From assembly GCF_003096815.1 (NCBI RefSeq), contig NZ_QENY01000005.1:62001-126000 (forward strand): a DNA stretch of 64,000 bases. Direction: 5' to 3'. This document shows, piece after piece, positions 9,895 through 20,204 of the stretch. The translations under genes and the position numbers were made by a program. Source of the stretch: Hallella colorans. Lineage in GTDB: Bacteria; Bacteroidota; Bacteroidia; Bacteroidales; Bacteroidaceae. Each line of letters starts with the position of its first letter. Position 1 is the stretch's first letter. The notes below the pieces were generated by a model. It saw only the letters and a program-made list of their open reading frames with translations, was not told the origin of the DNA and ran no database searches.

Positions 9895-10167
9895 CTGAAA
9901 ACTTTTGACAAAACATCTGTTGTATTTCGTGTATTTGAAAATTAGAAGCCAATGGTTGTAAATACGCTCAAAACAAGCGTGTTTTTATAACTGATTGTGG
10001 ACCAGTCTTTTGCGTGTATATGCGTTCTTTTTCTTTAAACTAAGCCCCATGAAAGGGCTGCCTTTAATATCCAATTGGATGGCGATTAGACCTTAATGGT
10101 GGTTTGATAACGGCCTATTGGCGTCTCAATTAGGTGCTAATGGCAGTCTGAATAAGTAATAATCGCG
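9895..10167 (+). repeat. phased intergenic element, copy 1
   Basis: Non-coding composite element in the 725-base gap (9674-10398) between the convergent metallophosphoesterase and ddh. Parts: TGAAAA at 9896-9901; TGACAAAA at 9906-9913; an interrupted palindrome with left arm GTGTATTTG (9929-9937) and right arm GTAAATACGC (9958-9967); a 90-base spacer; five 22-base units at 10058, 10080, 10102, 10124 and 10146, the second containing CGATTAGACCTTAATGG. Copies 2-4 have the same distances. The rest of the gap (9674-9894, 10168-10342) shows no gene or other structure that I can identify before the ddh terminator. Confidence 0.8.
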
Positions 10168-10342
10168 AAAGATAGTCAGCTTGCACAAGTGTAAATGTCA
10201 CTCATTTGTTTCTGTTATGCTGCCGCAATGCGAATATGGCCACTATTTTTTCGCTAAAAGGATAAGTTCTGGAGGTGCTGTTTTTGTGATTATTTATTTA
10301 CACGCAGGGCAAGGGACGCATGTTTGTGTGATGGGCGAGGAT

Positions 10343-10375
10343 AAAAAAAAGGCTGGCCATCGTGGATGCCAGCCT
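10343..10375 (-). terminator. intrinsic terminator of ddh
   Basis: Read on the minus strand, GGCTGGC (10374-10368) pairs with GCCAGCC (10357-10351) and is followed by eight Ts (10350-10343). It starts 24 bases after the ddh stop codon. Confidence 0.88.
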
Positions 10376-10398
10376 CTTATGTTGGGAAGATAAAGACA

Positions 10399-11298
10399 TT
10401 ACACCAATGTTCCGACGATTTCCTCGCGACTGCCAGGTAACATGTCTATCACCGGAATTTCGGGCATGGTATAGCAGCCCGGTTGCAGGCGCATCGAGGC
10501 TCTCGCCACGTTAACCAACACCTGTGCCGTGAGCGCCGGGTTGTTGATGCTCATGTTGAACTCCATGCGCTGGTTGGGCGTTTGCCCACTGACACCCTTG
10601 CGCACAAGGTTCACGCCATGCCCCATGTCTTGCACGTCCTTTACCGAGGCCACCGCGAACACATGGGTCTCGTCGTGCGCGAAGTAAGGGTCTGCCTTGA
10701 TTTCGGCCGTCACGTCTTCCAATTTTGCGCCGTCTTCCAATTCCACGTAGACCATACGGCGATGTATGCCCTCGCCCAATGGAATGGTGACAGAGAGCGC
10801 GTCTTTCACGCCTTGCTTGCCGCGCACGCACACACTATGGCCCATTGACATGCCCGGGCCAAAGTTGGTGTAGGTTAAGCCCTTGGGAGCGAGGCTCTGC
10901 ATGAGCACGCGCACGATAGAGTCTGACCCAGGGTCCCATCCGGCCGAAATGACACTGACACGACCGGCGCGTTTGCAATGCTCCATCTGGCTTGTGCGAT
11001 AGTCTAAGATGGAGGTGTGTATATCAAAGCTATCCACTGTGTTGATACCCATGGCCACTATTTTTTCTGCGTATTCAGGGCACGAACGGGTGGGCGTGGC
11101 GAGTATGGCCACGTCAATGTCCTTGAGTTTGGCAATGTTGTCCACCACCTCGTAAGGGGTCAGCGCCAATGGTTTGTCTTTGTCACCCTGACGGCGCACG
11201 ATGCCCGCAATTTCAAAATCTGAGGCCGCCTCCAACGCCTCCACGGCGTAGCGACCTATGTTGCCATAACCGACAACAGCTGCTCTAATCTTTTTCAT
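10399..11298 (-). CDS. ddh: meso-diaminopimelate D-dehydrogenase
   Basis: NADPH-dependent enzyme that converts L-tetrahydrodipicolinate to meso-diaminopimelate in one step, supplying lysine and the peptidoglycan cross-link residue. The 299 residues begin with a Rossmann fold (IRAAVVGYGNIGRYAVEAL, acidic/arginine end GIVRRQGD). They continue with the Ddh substrate-domain hallmarks SAGWDPGSDSI, FGPGMSMGHSV and the dimerisation C-terminus QPGCYTMPEIPVIDMLPG. Length and order match the family. It is monocistronic, with a terminator immediately downstream and a TAATTTTG box (11339-11346) upstream. Bacteroidota typically use either this route or the DapL aminotransferase. Confidence 0.95.
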   Translation of the reverse strand: MKKIRAAVVGYGNIGRYAVEALEAASDFEIAGIVRRQGDKDKPLALTPYEVVDNIAKLKDIDVAILATPTRSCPEYAEKIVAMGINTVDSFDIHTSILDYRTSQMEHCKRAGRVSVISAGWDPGSDSIVRVLMQSLAPKGLTYTNFGPGMSMGHSVCVRGKQGVKDALSVTIPLGEGIHRRMVYVELEDGAKLEDVTAEIKADPYFAHDETHVFAVASVKDVQDMGHGVNLVRKGVSGQTPNQRMEFNMSINNPALTAQVLVNVARASMRLQPGCYTMPEIPVIDMLPGSREEIVGTLV

Positions 11299-11338
11299 AA
11301 GCTCTAACTATTTGATTGTTGATATCAATTCATGTCCG

Positions 11339-11346
11339 CAAAATTA
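11339..11346 (-). promoter_or_regulatory. -7 box TAATTTTG for ddh
   Basis: Minus-strand TAATTTTG fits TAnnTTTG, 41 bases upstream of the ddh ATG at 11298. No clear -33 TTTG at 19-21 bases. Confidence 0.5.
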
Positions 11347-11602
11347 CATTTTTCTCACGATAAAATCGTAATCAAGGCCTATTTAAATCTTGAAAAAAGT
11401 GTAAAAGATAGCAAAAAGATACTTGATAAATAATTTTTGAGACAATATGGCAAATGCGTATTTCTTTACCCCAAGGATGTATTTGTCATTTGTTGGTGTC
11501 GCGTTTGGATGGGTGTGACATATCTATGAGACGGCAATGCTTTTTTTTCGCGTGCGCAATATGCGAGCGTTTAGGGCGTTATTACTTAAAAAGAACAATA
11601 GT
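11347..11602. other. intergenic gap between divergent ddh and ruvA
   Basis: AT-rich, about 250 bases. Apart from the ddh promoter box beside it I see no RNA gene or repeat. A GCGTATTT at 11456 resembles the palindrome arm of the phased elements but lacks the partner arm and the spacing. Confidence 0.4.
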
Positions 11603-12223
11603 ATGATAGAATATATAAAAGGTGAATTGACCGAACTTACGCCAGCGTTGGCCGTCGTCGAAACCGCTGGCGTGGGTTACGCGCTGAGCATATCGCTCAA
11701 CACTTATAGTGATATACAAGGAAAAAAGGTGGCAAAACTTTATGTGCACGAGGCCATACAGACGGGTGGCCGCGATGACAACTACACTCTTTATGGGTTT
11801 GCGACCAAGCGCGAGCGTGAGCTTTATCGCCTGCTCATCACCGTATCGGGCGTGGGAGCCAATACCGCGCGCACCATGCTGTCCTCGCTCTCGCCACAAG
11901 AGTTGTGCAATGCCATTGCAAATGGTGACGAAAAACTCATCAAGACCGTCAAAGGCATAGGCCTGAAGACGGCTCAGCGGGTCATCGTGGACCTGCGTGA
12001 CAAGATAATGAGCACGGGTATTGCCGACGAGCTGCATGTGGGCAAAGGCACGTCGGCCTCGTCGGCCATCAACACGCCAGTGTACGAAGAGGCCGTTTCG
12101 GCCATGACCATGCTTGGTTTTTCTCCGGCTCCAACGGCCAAAGTGGTGACAGAAATTATCAAAGAGCACCCTGACTGGACTGTAGAGACGGTAGTGAAAG
12201 AGACCCTCAAACGCGTGAAATGA
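11603..12223 (+). CDS. ruvA: Holliday junction DNA helicase subunit RuvA
   Basis: RuvA binds four-way junctions as a tetramer and loads the RuvB motor for branch migration. From the ATG at 11603 the protein is 206 residues (MIEYIKGELTELTP...), the usual family length; an in-frame upstream start at 11537 would add 22 residues with no match to the family. Domains: N-terminal OB fold (1-65), the helix-hairpin-helix DNA-binding domain with LITVSGVGANTARTML and VKGIGLKTAQRVIVDL, and the C-terminal UBA-like domain (150-206) that contacts RuvB. It lies 132 bases upstream of sprA, an arrangement seen in many Bacteroidota. Confidence 0.95.
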   Translation: MIEYIKGELTELTPALAVVETAGVGYALSISLNTYSDIQGKKVAKLYVHEAIQTGGRDDNYTLYGFATKRERELYRLLITVSGVGANTARTMLSSLSPQELCNAIANGDEKLIKTVKGIGLKTAQRVIVDLRDKIMSTGIADELHVGKGTSASSAINTPVYEEAVSAMTMLGFSPAPTAKVVTEIIKEHPDWTVETVVKETLKRVK

Positions 12224-12355
12224 TGTGTAAAGCATGGCCTGCGTTGAATGGCCGGTAGCCATATCAATATGACGGAAAAACGCCATGCGCCCTTGACGGC
12301 TGGCACTCGTCATGGATTGTGGCACGGATAATGGCAAAAGAAGAATGGTTTTGAC

Positions 12356-15300
12356 ATGAAATTAAGGAAACACTATTTCGTGGTTATGGCGTTGCTGGCC
12401 GTGACAATGGCTGCCTATGCGGTGGTGTCTCCTCTTTTTCAGGTAGACCCCAACCGCAAGAAACGTGTGCACGCCCAAACGGGTGCCAACGCCACGAAAA
12501 GTAACGCAAACGCCAACGACAGCACACCTGAACGCCACGGCGTGATGGGGCAACCGCTATTGACCGATGAAGACAGTATTCCCGACTCACTGCTCAACCC
12601 ACGTTGGAAAATACAACGTATCACACCCATCACCTACGACGACTTGGACCAAAGTGCCATGGACTTGCAACGCCCTGCGAGCTTGAGGTATGAGGTGACC
12701 TACAACGACTCTATCGACCGCTATATCATTGGCACCAAGATTGGTTCCACATATCTCGCGGCCCCCATCATGATGACACCGGCCGAGTATATGAAATGGA
12801 GCGAGAAGCACAGTAGGTACGCTTACTACCGCAGCAAGAACGACGAGATATACAAAGCCAAGGGCAAAGAGAAATTCGATTTTGCCGATATGCACTTCGA
12901 CCTTGGACCGGCCGAGAAAATTTTTGGGCCGGGTGGGGTGCGTATCAGAACGCAGGGAACGGCCGAGCTAAAATTTGGGGGCACCTATAAAAGTATACAA
13001 AACCCATCGCTGCCGATAAGAAACCGCAAGCGATTGTCAATGGATTTTGACGAGAAAATAAACCTGAACGTCAATGGGCGCGTGGGCGACAAGGTGAACA
13101 TGAACCTCAACTATAACACCGATGCCACATTCGACTTTGACGCCCAGAATATGAAGTTGAAGTATGACGGCAAGGAAGACGAGATCATCAAGCTTGTGGA
13201 GGGTGGAAATGTGTCGTTCCCGTCCAACTCTTCTCTCATTCAAGGTGCCAGCAGTCTGTTTGGTCTACGCACTGACTTGCAGTTTGGCAAACTCAAATTG
13301 CAATTGGTGGCGTCGCAGAAGAAAAGCTCATCCAAGAGCGTGTCCACACGGGGTGGCAAACAACTCACGGCGTTTGAGATGGGAGCTGCCGACTACGAAG
13401 AGAACCGCCACTTCTTTCTTTCACAATATTTTCGCAAGCATTATGATGAGGGCATGCGTACATTGCCCAATCTCACCACTGGCGTGAGCGTCAACAGGGT
13501 GGAAATATGGGTTACTAACAAGAATGGTATCACCACCAACACCCGTAACATCGTGGCTCTAACAGACCTTGGAGAGAGCGACAATATCAGCAATACCAAA
13601 TGGGTCTCGAGCGGCGTGAGTGTGCCGTCTAATGGTGCCAATAGTGAATACGCAGCCTTGGCAGGCTCGCTCAACGCCGCTCGAAACATAGACCAAACAT
13701 CGATAGTGCTCAATGGCGCTGGCTTGGTGGGTGGAGTGGACTATGAAAAGTTGCAAAGCGCGCGCCTGTTAACCTCATCGGAATACACCTTGAACCAAGC
13801 CCTTGGCTACGTGTCTCTGCGCGGAGCGCTACAAACAGACCAAGTGTTGGCAGTGGCTTTTGAGTATACTTACGGTGGACGCACTTACCAAGTGGGCGAG
13901 TTTGCGAGCGACGTGAGCGACGTGACGCAGGCCCTTTTTGTCAAGTCGCTGAAAAACACAAGCAACAATCCGTCGCAAGGCAACTGGCGCTTGATGATGA
14001 AAAATGTGTATTACCTGGCCTCAAACGTAGAAAAAGACCAGTTCCGCTTGGACGTAAAGTTCCAGAGCGACACCGCGGGCGTATACCTCTCTTATATACC
14101 TGAGCCATTGGTGAAGAGCGAACCGCTAATCAAGGTGCTTGGCGCCGACCGCCTTGACAATAACAACAAGGCGCACTCCAATGGCTACTTCGACTTCGTG
14201 GAGGGCTACACGGTGAGTGATGGACGGGTGTTTTTCCCTGCTTCAGAACCATTTGGCTCATACCTGTACAATTATTTGCGGTCCAAAGGCGTGGATGCCG
14301 CCAAGGCAGAGAGGTACGCTTTCACCGAGCTTTACGATTCGACCAAGACAGTAGCCAAGCAGATAGCAGAGAAAGATAAGTTCTTGTTGCAAGGTCAATA
14401 TCGTGGCACATCGGCCAACGTCATATCTCTCGGCGCCTTTAACGTGCCGCAAGGATCGGTGGTGGTGACAGCGGGTGGTGTGCGATTGACCGAGGGCGCG
14501 GACTATTCGGTAGACTATAGCGCAGGTGAGGTGACCATCCTCAACCAAAGTATCATAGACGCTGGCACGGCCGTGAACGTGTCGTTAGAGAGCCAGTCTG
14601 AATACATGCAAGAGCGTAAAACCATGCTTGGCATGAACTGGGAATACGATTTCTCCAAGAGTTTTCAACTGTCGGGCACGCTGCAACATCTCTCGGAGCA
14701 GCCCCTCACAACCAAAGTGTCGATGGGAATGGAGCCGCTCAACAACACTCTATGGGGCTTGAACGTTAATTGGAAGAAAGAAAGCCAGTGGCTCACCAAC
14801 GTGCTTGACCTCATTCCGTTCCTAAGACTGACCCAACCCTCGTCCATCTCGTTCTCCGGGGAGTTTGCCCAGCTCATTGCAGGGCAGAACCACGGAGTGC
14901 AAGACAGGGCCTCGTATCTTGACGACTTTGAAAACGCCACCGACAAGATAGATGTCTCCACCCCGACCAACTGGATATTGTCAAGCGTGCCATCAATGTT
15001 CGTCGAAAGCAAAGATCATACGGGGTTGACAAGCGGCTTTAACCGGTCACAATTGGCTTGGTACACCATAGACCCACTTTTCACGCGGCGCAGCAGCAGC
15101 CTTACGCCCGCTCATATCAAGAGTGACATAGACCAGTTGAGCGATCCATACGTGCGGGAGATATATGTACGCGACCTTTATCCACAACGCAACCAAAGTA
15201 GCTACAACGGCGCGACCTCTACGTTGCCCATTTTGAACTTGGCTTATTATCCCAACGAGCGTGGACCCTACAACTTCAACCCCGATCTCTCGCCCACGGG

Positions 15301-18300
15301 CGCGCTTAACAACCCACGCCGACACTGGGGCGGCATGATGCGCAAACTCGACACTAACGACTTTGAGGCCGCCAACATAGAGTATATCGAGTTTTGGATG
15401 CTCGACCCTTTTATCAAATCCAACAGCTTGCCAAACGCGTCGGAGTATGGTGGCGACTTTTATATAAACCTCGGCGAAGTATCGGAGGACGTGCTGCAAG
15501 ACGGAAAGAAATTTTATGAAAGTGGCATGCCAGTAGACGGTTCGGCCAATTTCGTGTACACGCAGTGGGGAAAGATACCCATGCAAAGCACTGTCACTTA
15601 CGCCTTCGCTACATCCAAAGGCAGCAGAGCTCTGCAAGACGTGGGATACAATGGCATGAACGACACCGAGGAACAGCGATTTAAATCTTACCAAGACTTT
15701 CTCAAGCAGATACAAGGAAAGGTGAATGCCGCGGTGAGGGACTCGATATGGGCCGATCCTGCGCATGATGATTATCATTATTTCAGGGGCGCAGACCTTG
15801 ACCGTATGGAGGCGTCGATACACCGTCGGTATAAGTATATCAACAATCCGCAGGGCAATTCGCCCGACAACGACAGCCGAACGGAGGGTTACGATACATC
15901 TTATAAGGCCACGCCAGACGTCGAGGATATCAACCAAGACTACACGCTCAACGAGTATGAGAAGTATTATCAGTACCACGTCTCTATCAGACCGGAAGAC
16001 CTTGTGGTTGGTAAAAACTTCATAGTGGACAAGCGAGAGACCATGCGAGCGGCTCGAAACGGCAAGTCGCCCAAGCTCACATGGTATCAATTTCGTATCC
16101 CAGTGAGCGAGTTTGAAAGCAAGAATGGCGCCATTTCCGATTTTAGCAGCATACGATTTATGCGCATGTTTCTCACCAATTTTGAGCATCCTGTCATCCT
16201 TCGCTTTGGAAGCATGGATCTTGTGAGGGGCACTTGGCGCGTGTATGAGCAGAATTTGGACAACGTGCCTGGCTCGGGTAGCATGACAACGGCATCGGTA
16301 AGCGTTGAGGAAAACAACGACAAGACTCCCGTGAACTACGTGTTGCCGCCGGGCATTACGCGCGAACAAGATCCCACGCAGCCCCAATTGGTCGAGGCCA
16401 ACGAGCAAGCCCTGTCCATAAACGTGTCGAACCTTGCGAATGGTGAGGCGAAGGCCGTGTACAAAAAGACCACTGTCGACATGCGACAGTATAAGCGCAT
16501 GCAAATGTTCGTGCACGCAAATGCCGACGAAGAGAATGTGACCAATCTTAAAGACGACCAATTGGCGGTGTTCATACGGCTTGGCTCCGACTATAAGAGC
16601 AATTTTTATGAGTACGAAATACCATTGAAGCTCACGCCTCCCGGCACCTATAACCGAAGGTCCAGGGCTGATTGTATAGCCGTCTGGCCCGAGGAGAACA
16701 TGCTTGACGTGCCGTTGTCAAGACTAACCAAGGTGAAAAAGGAACGCAACAAACAAAAAGGCATGGGGCTCGCGTCGTTTAATCGCCCCTATTCCGCGTA
16801 CGATCCAGAACATCCCAAGAACAAGATTACGGTGATGGGAAACCCCACTTTAGGCGAGGTCAAGACCATGATTATCGGCGTGAGAAACCTTTCGGCCAAT
16901 CCTAAAAGTGGCGAAATATGGGTTAACGAGCTGCGATTGAAAGAATATAACAATTCGGGAGGATGGGCCGCCAACAGCAATTTGAGCGTGCAATTGTCCG
17001 ACTTGGGCAACATGAACGTGCAGGGAAGCTATGTGTCGGAGGGCTTTGGAGGACTCGAAGAGGGTGTCAACGCACGCTCTCGAGATGACCAAAGCAATGT
17101 GTCGATGATGGCAAACATAGAGCTTGGAAAGTTTTTCCCGGAAAAAGCGAATGTCACCGCACCCTTGTATTATAGTGTTACCAAGCAGGTCAAAAAGCCC
17201 AAATACAACCCACTTGATACGGATATGAAATTGAATGACGCCCTTGAGGGCGCCGCTTCAAAGTTTGAGCGCGACTCCATAGAAAGCATTGCCGTGACCA
17301 AAAGTATCAGCACCAATTTCTCCTTGTCCAACATAAAGGTGGGAATACAGAACAAACGCCATCCCATGCCATACGACCCCGCGAACTTTACTTTCTTTTA
17401 CAGCCACAGCCACAATCATATTCAAGGCGAAACAACGGTCTACGAGAACGAGGACAACTGGCGAGGCGGCATGAATTACAACTGGACTCCGGTTTATAAA
17501 GCATGGGAACCGTTCAAGAAAACCAAAGGCAAGAACAAATGGTTAGACTTCCCTAAACGTTTCGGACTAAACTGGTTGCCACAAAACGTTGACTTTAACA
17601 CAGAGCTGACACGTTCTTACTACGAATTGCAAAAACGCGACATGGAGGCCATGGGGAATGCCACGCTGCCCGTTGTGTTTGCCCAACAGTTTCTCTGGAA
17701 TCGCGAGTTTCGCCTGCGCTGGGATTTAACGCGAAACATTCACATGAACTTCCAAAGCGCCACGCACGCTGAAGTGGAGGAGCCATACGCCCCCGTCAAC
17801 AAGGATTTGTACCCCGACCACTACGAGGCTTGGAAAGATTCGGTGTGGAATAGTATCCGGAAATTCGGCCGTCCACTGGACTATCAACAAAACTTCGCGT
17901 TGTCTTATCAATTGCCTTTGAACCTATTGCCCATATTTGATTGGGTCAGTGGCGATGCCACGTACAACGCCACGTACAACTGGTTGCGCGGAGCCGAACA
18001 AGAAAATGGTGCCTCTTTGGGAAACACCATACACAATAATCGACAGTTCAACGTCAATGGCAGATTCGATTTAGTGCGTCTTTACAATCACAGCGCCTTT
18101 TTGAAGAAAGCCAACGAACGGTTTAACAGACAACCTTCGGAGACTGACAAGGACAAGAGACAACAGGCTCGGCAGGCTGCCAAGGCCGAAAAACTTAAAC
18201 AACGCGAAGCCGAGGCCAAGGCCCGCAAGCAGGCCATCGCTGATGGAAAAGACCCCGACGAGGCTGTTCGTCTGTTGCGTGAGAGCCACAAGCAGGCCAC

Positions 18301-20047
18301 GACACGGCAGGGAACGTTGCCATTGAACAAAAATGCGTTCGAGAAAGAGATTACCTTGTTGCCCGATTCCACCATCGAAGTGAACCATGGGCGCAAATCG
18401 AAGCGGCTCTTTGTGACGGCCAAAACAGCCGATGGCAAACGGATTAAAATAAGTTTTAAAAAACTTGACGATAACAGAATACGCATCAATAACAAGGTAG
18501 ATTCGGCACTTAAGGTTAAAATAACGGTTCGCAAAAAACCTGATCTCGATAACGTCGAGTGGTACAAGATAGCTCAGTCGGCCGCGCGGGTGGCCATGAT
18601 GATACGCAATGTCAGCGTCTCTTACCGCAATCAGTACTCTATGGCGCTACCCGGTTTCATGCCGAATATTGGCGATGCGTTTGGCCAAACCAATCGAACG
18701 GCAGCGCAAGGTCTGTCTCCAGGCCTCGATTTTGCGTTCGGCTTGACAGGTGACAACTATATCGAACGAGCGCGAGCCAACGGTTGGTTATTGGTGAATG
18801 ACAGTGTCGCGACGCCAGCCACAACCAACTTTACCGAGGACTTTCAGTTTAGAACGACCATCGAGCCCATCCGAAATTTGAAGATAGACCTTACCGCAAG
18901 CAGGATGAGGACAGTCGCAAAGAGCGTTCAATACATGTACGATGGCAATCCCACCACACAAACCGGCACTTTCACCATGACCACTTTGGCTGTGAAATCG
19001 GCTTTCGAGGGTATTGGAGACGCCAACAATGGCTTCCGGAGTGCCACGTTTGAGCGATTTTGCAATGCCTTGGAGGGCTACCGAAGGCGCGTCGAGGCAA
19101 GGTATGCGGGCACCCGATACCCGGCTGGAACGCCACTCGCTGGCCGAGCGTTCGACCCTGCCAATGGTGCGACGAACCTTTATGGCGCAGACGTGATGGT
19201 GCCCGCCTTCTTGGCTTCGTATACCTCCATAGGTGGCAACAACCTCAGCATCTTTCCCGCTCTTACCCGATTGCTCCCCAACTGGACACTGCGTTACAGT
19301 GGCATGAGCAAGTTGCCTTGGTTCAGAGACGTGTTCAAGAGTGTCAATTTGAACCACAGTTACAAAAGCGTTTATGCCGTAGGCAGCTACCAGAGTTACT
19401 CCACCTTTATGCGACTTATGGGACCCGACATGGGGTTCATTATCGATGCCACTAACGGTCAAGCCCTGCCCAGTTCCATGTACAATGTCTCCACCGTGAG
19501 CATCAACGAGTCTTTCTCGCCACTTTTGGGCGTGGACATGACCTTTCAAAACGATCTTACTGCCAAAATAGAGTATCGCCAAACACGCATTCTCACACTG
19601 TCCATGACCAGCGTGCAACTCAATGAGGCCCTGAGCAGAGACTGGGTGGTGGGGCTTAGCTATCGTATTAACGACCTGAACCTGTTTGGCGGGCGTGCCT
19701 CGAGACTTGCCAAGAGCGACAAACGCAACCGAGGTGCAGCCGTGATCGATCCATCCGCGCGACCCACCACACGCGACGGTATAAATCATGGGCTTAATAT
19801 CCGCCTTGACATATCCTATCGCAAACAGGCTTCCATCACCCGCGACATTGCCTCCATGACCTCGTCGGCCAGCAGTGGCAACACAGCTTTCAAGCTGTCG
19901 TTCATGGCCGACTATACCCTTTCTAAGCTCATGTCCGTCAGTTTTTATCTTGACAGACAGTCTAACGCACCCCTTCTTAGTAGCAACAGCTATCCCACCA
20001 CCACCCAAGACTTTGGCTTGAGCCTGAAATTCTCACTCACACGCTGA
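12356..20047 (+). CDS. sprA: SprA, type IX secretion outer-membrane translocon
   Basis: At 2563 residues this is the largest gene here. In Flavobacterium, SprA forms the giant 36-strand outer-membrane barrel through which type IX secretion cargo leaves the cell. Seen here: an N-terminal signal sequence (KHYFVVMALLAVTMAAYAVV), then long beta-rich sequence with SprA signatures such as YDFSKSFQLSGTLQHLSEQPLT, the EFAQLIAG and YLDDFENA region around 860, and barrel-like alternating strands to the C-terminal FGLSLKFSLTR, ending in an aromatic/basic outer-membrane terminus. A Lys/Glu/Ala/Gln-rich stretch at about 1920-1985 is predicted helical and looks like a lineage-specific loop. The presence of SprA implies a type IX system whose other genes lie elsewhere. 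Confidence 0.93.
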   Translation: MKLRKHYFVVMALLAVTMAAYAVVSPLFQVDPNRKKRVHAQTGANATKSNANANDSTPERHGVMGQPLLTDEDSIPDSLLNPRWKIQRITPITYDDLDQSAMDLQRPASLRYEVTYNDSIDRYIIGTKIGSTYLAAPIMMTPAEYMKWSEKHSRYAYYRSKNDEIYKAKGKEKFDFADMHFDLGPAEKIFGPGGVRIRTQGTAELKFGGTYKSIQNPSLPIRNRKRLSMDFDEKINLNVNGRVGDKVNMNLNYNTDATFDFDAQNMKLKYDGKEDEIIKLVEGGNVSFPSNSSLIQGASSLFGLRTDLQFGKLKLQLVASQKKSSSKSVSTRGGKQLTAFEMGAADYEENRHFFLSQYFRKHYDEGMRTLPNLTTGVSVNRVEIWVTNKNGITTNTRNIVALTDLGESDNISNTKWVSSGVSVPSNGANSEYAALAGSLNAARNIDQTSIVLNGAGLVGGVDYEKLQSARLLTSSEYTLNQALGYVSLRGALQTDQVLAVAFEYTYGGRTYQVGEFASDVSDVTQALFVKSLKNTSNNPSQGNWRLMMKNVYYLASNVEKDQFRLDVKFQSDTAGVYLSYIPEPLVKSEPLIKVLGADRLDNNNKAHSNGYFDFVEGYTVSDGRVFFPASEPFGSYLYNYLRSKGVDAAKAERYAFTELYDSTKTVAKQIAEKDKFLLQGQYRGTSANVISLGAFNVPQGSVVVTAGGVRLTEGADYSVDYSAGEVTILNQSIIDAGTAVNVSLESQSEYMQERKTMLGMNWEYDFSKSFQLSGTLQHLSEQPLTTKVSMGMEPLNNTLWGLNVNWKKESQWLTNVLDLIPFLRLTQPSSISFSGEFAQLIAGQNHGVQDRASYLDDFENATDKIDVSTPTNWILSSVPSMFVESKDHTGLTSGFNRSQLAWYTIDPLFTRRSSSLTPAHIKSDIDQLSDPYVREIYVRDLYPQRNQSSYNGATSTLPILNLAYYPNERGPYNFNPDLSPTGALNNPRRHWGGMMRKLDTNDFEAANIEYIEFWMLDPFIKSNSLPNASEYGGDFYINLGEVSEDVLQDGKKFYESGMPVDGSANFVYTQWGKIPMQSTVTYAFATSKGSRALQDVGYNGMNDTEEQRFKSYQDFLKQIQGKVNAAVRDSIWADPAHDDYHYFRGADLDRMEASIHRRYKYINNPQGNSPDNDSRTEGYDTSYKATPDVEDINQDYTLNEYEKYYQYHVSIRPEDLVVGKNFIVDKRETMRAARNGKSPKLTWYQFRIPVSEFESKNGAISDFSSIRFMRMFLTNFEHPVILRFGSMDLVRGTWRVYEQNLDNVPGSGSMTTASVSVEENNDKTPVNYVLPPGITREQDPTQPQLVEANEQALSINVSNLANGEAKAVYKKTTVDMRQYKRMQMFVHANADEENVTNLKDDQLAVFIRLGSDYKSNFYEYEIPLKLTPPGTYNRRSRADCIAVWPEENMLDVPLSRLTKVKKERNKQKGMGLASFNRPYSAYDPEHPKNKITVMGNPTLGEVKTMIIGVRNLSANPKSGEIWVNELRLKEYNNSGGWAANSNLSVQLSDLGNMNVQGSYVSEGFGGLEEGVNARSRDDQSNVSMMANIELGKFFPEKANVTAPLYYSVTKQVKKPKYNPLDTDMKLNDALEGAASKFERDSIESIAVTKSISTNFSLSNIKVGIQNKRHPMPYDPANFTFFYSHSHNHIQGETTVYENEDNWRGGMNYNWTPVYKAWEPFKKTKGKNKWLDFPKRFGLNWLPQNVDFNTELTRSYYELQKRDMEAMGNATLPVVFAQQFLWNREFRLRWDLTRNIHMNFQSATHAEVEEPYAPVNKDLYPDHYEAWKDSVWNSIRKFGRPLDYQQNFALSYQLPLNLLPIFDWVSGDATYNATYNWLRGAEQENGASLGNTIHNNRQFNVNGRFDLVRLYNHSAFLKKANERFNRQPSETDKDKRQQARQAAKAEKLKQREAEAKARKQAIADGKDPDEAVRLLRESHKQATTRQGTLPLNKNAFEKEITLLPDSTIEVNHGRKSKRLFVTAKTADGKRIKISFKKLDDNRIRINNKVDSALKVKITVRKKPDLDNVEWYKIAQSAARVAMMIRNVSVSYRNQYSMALPGFMPNIGDAFGQTNRTAAQGLSPGLDFAFGLTGDNYIERARANGWLLVNDSVATPATTNFTEDFQFRTTIEPIRNLKIDLTASRMRTVAKSVQYMYDGNPTTQTGTFTMTTLAVKSAFEGIGDANNGFRSATFERFCNALEGYRRRVEARYAGTRYPAGTPLAGRAFDPANGATNLYGADVMVPAFLASYTSIGGNNLSIFPALTRLLPNWTLRYSGMSKLPWFRDVFKSVNLNHSYKSVYAVGSYQSYSTFMRLMGPDMGFIIDATNGQALPSSMYNVSTVSINESFSPLLGVDMTFQNDLTAKIEYRQTRILTLSMTSVQLNEALSRDWVVGLSYRINDLNLFGGRASRLAKSDKRNRGAAVIDPSARPTTRDGINHGLNIRLDISYRKQASITRDIASMTSSASSGNTAFKLSFMADYTLSKLMSVSFYLDRQSNAPLLSSNSYPTTTQDFGLSLKFSLTR

Positions 20048-20147
20048 GCCATTTTGTGACAGGTGTTTAGCATGTCAATAAGTGTTATTTGGTGTCAAAA
20101 TTAGCAAGAATACATGCCCGTTAACCCATTATTCGCGATAATCTTTG

Positions 20148-20155
20148 TAATTTTG
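20148..20155 (+). promoter_or_regulatory. possible -7 box for PH-like protein and dacB
   Basis: TAATTTTG fits TAnnTTTG, 49 bases upstream of the ATG at 20205, in the 157-base gap after sprA. No matching -33 box. Confidence 0.4.
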
Positions 20156-20204
20156 CACCTATCAATCATCTTTCAGCAGGCGCTCGCACGCTTGTTTGTA
20201 TGTT

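Noticed and set aside
11432..11495. Possible fifth phased element next to ruvA (GCGTATTT at 11456, CCCAAGG nearby)
   Set aside because: The right palindrome arm is missing at the required 40 bases, TGACAAAA is not 23 bases upstream, and no 22-base units follow.
15047..16561. Long open frames antisense to sprA (504 and 406 codons)
   Set aside because: They lie opposite a well-supported gene, have no recognisable motifs, and reflect its codon bias; treated as shadows.
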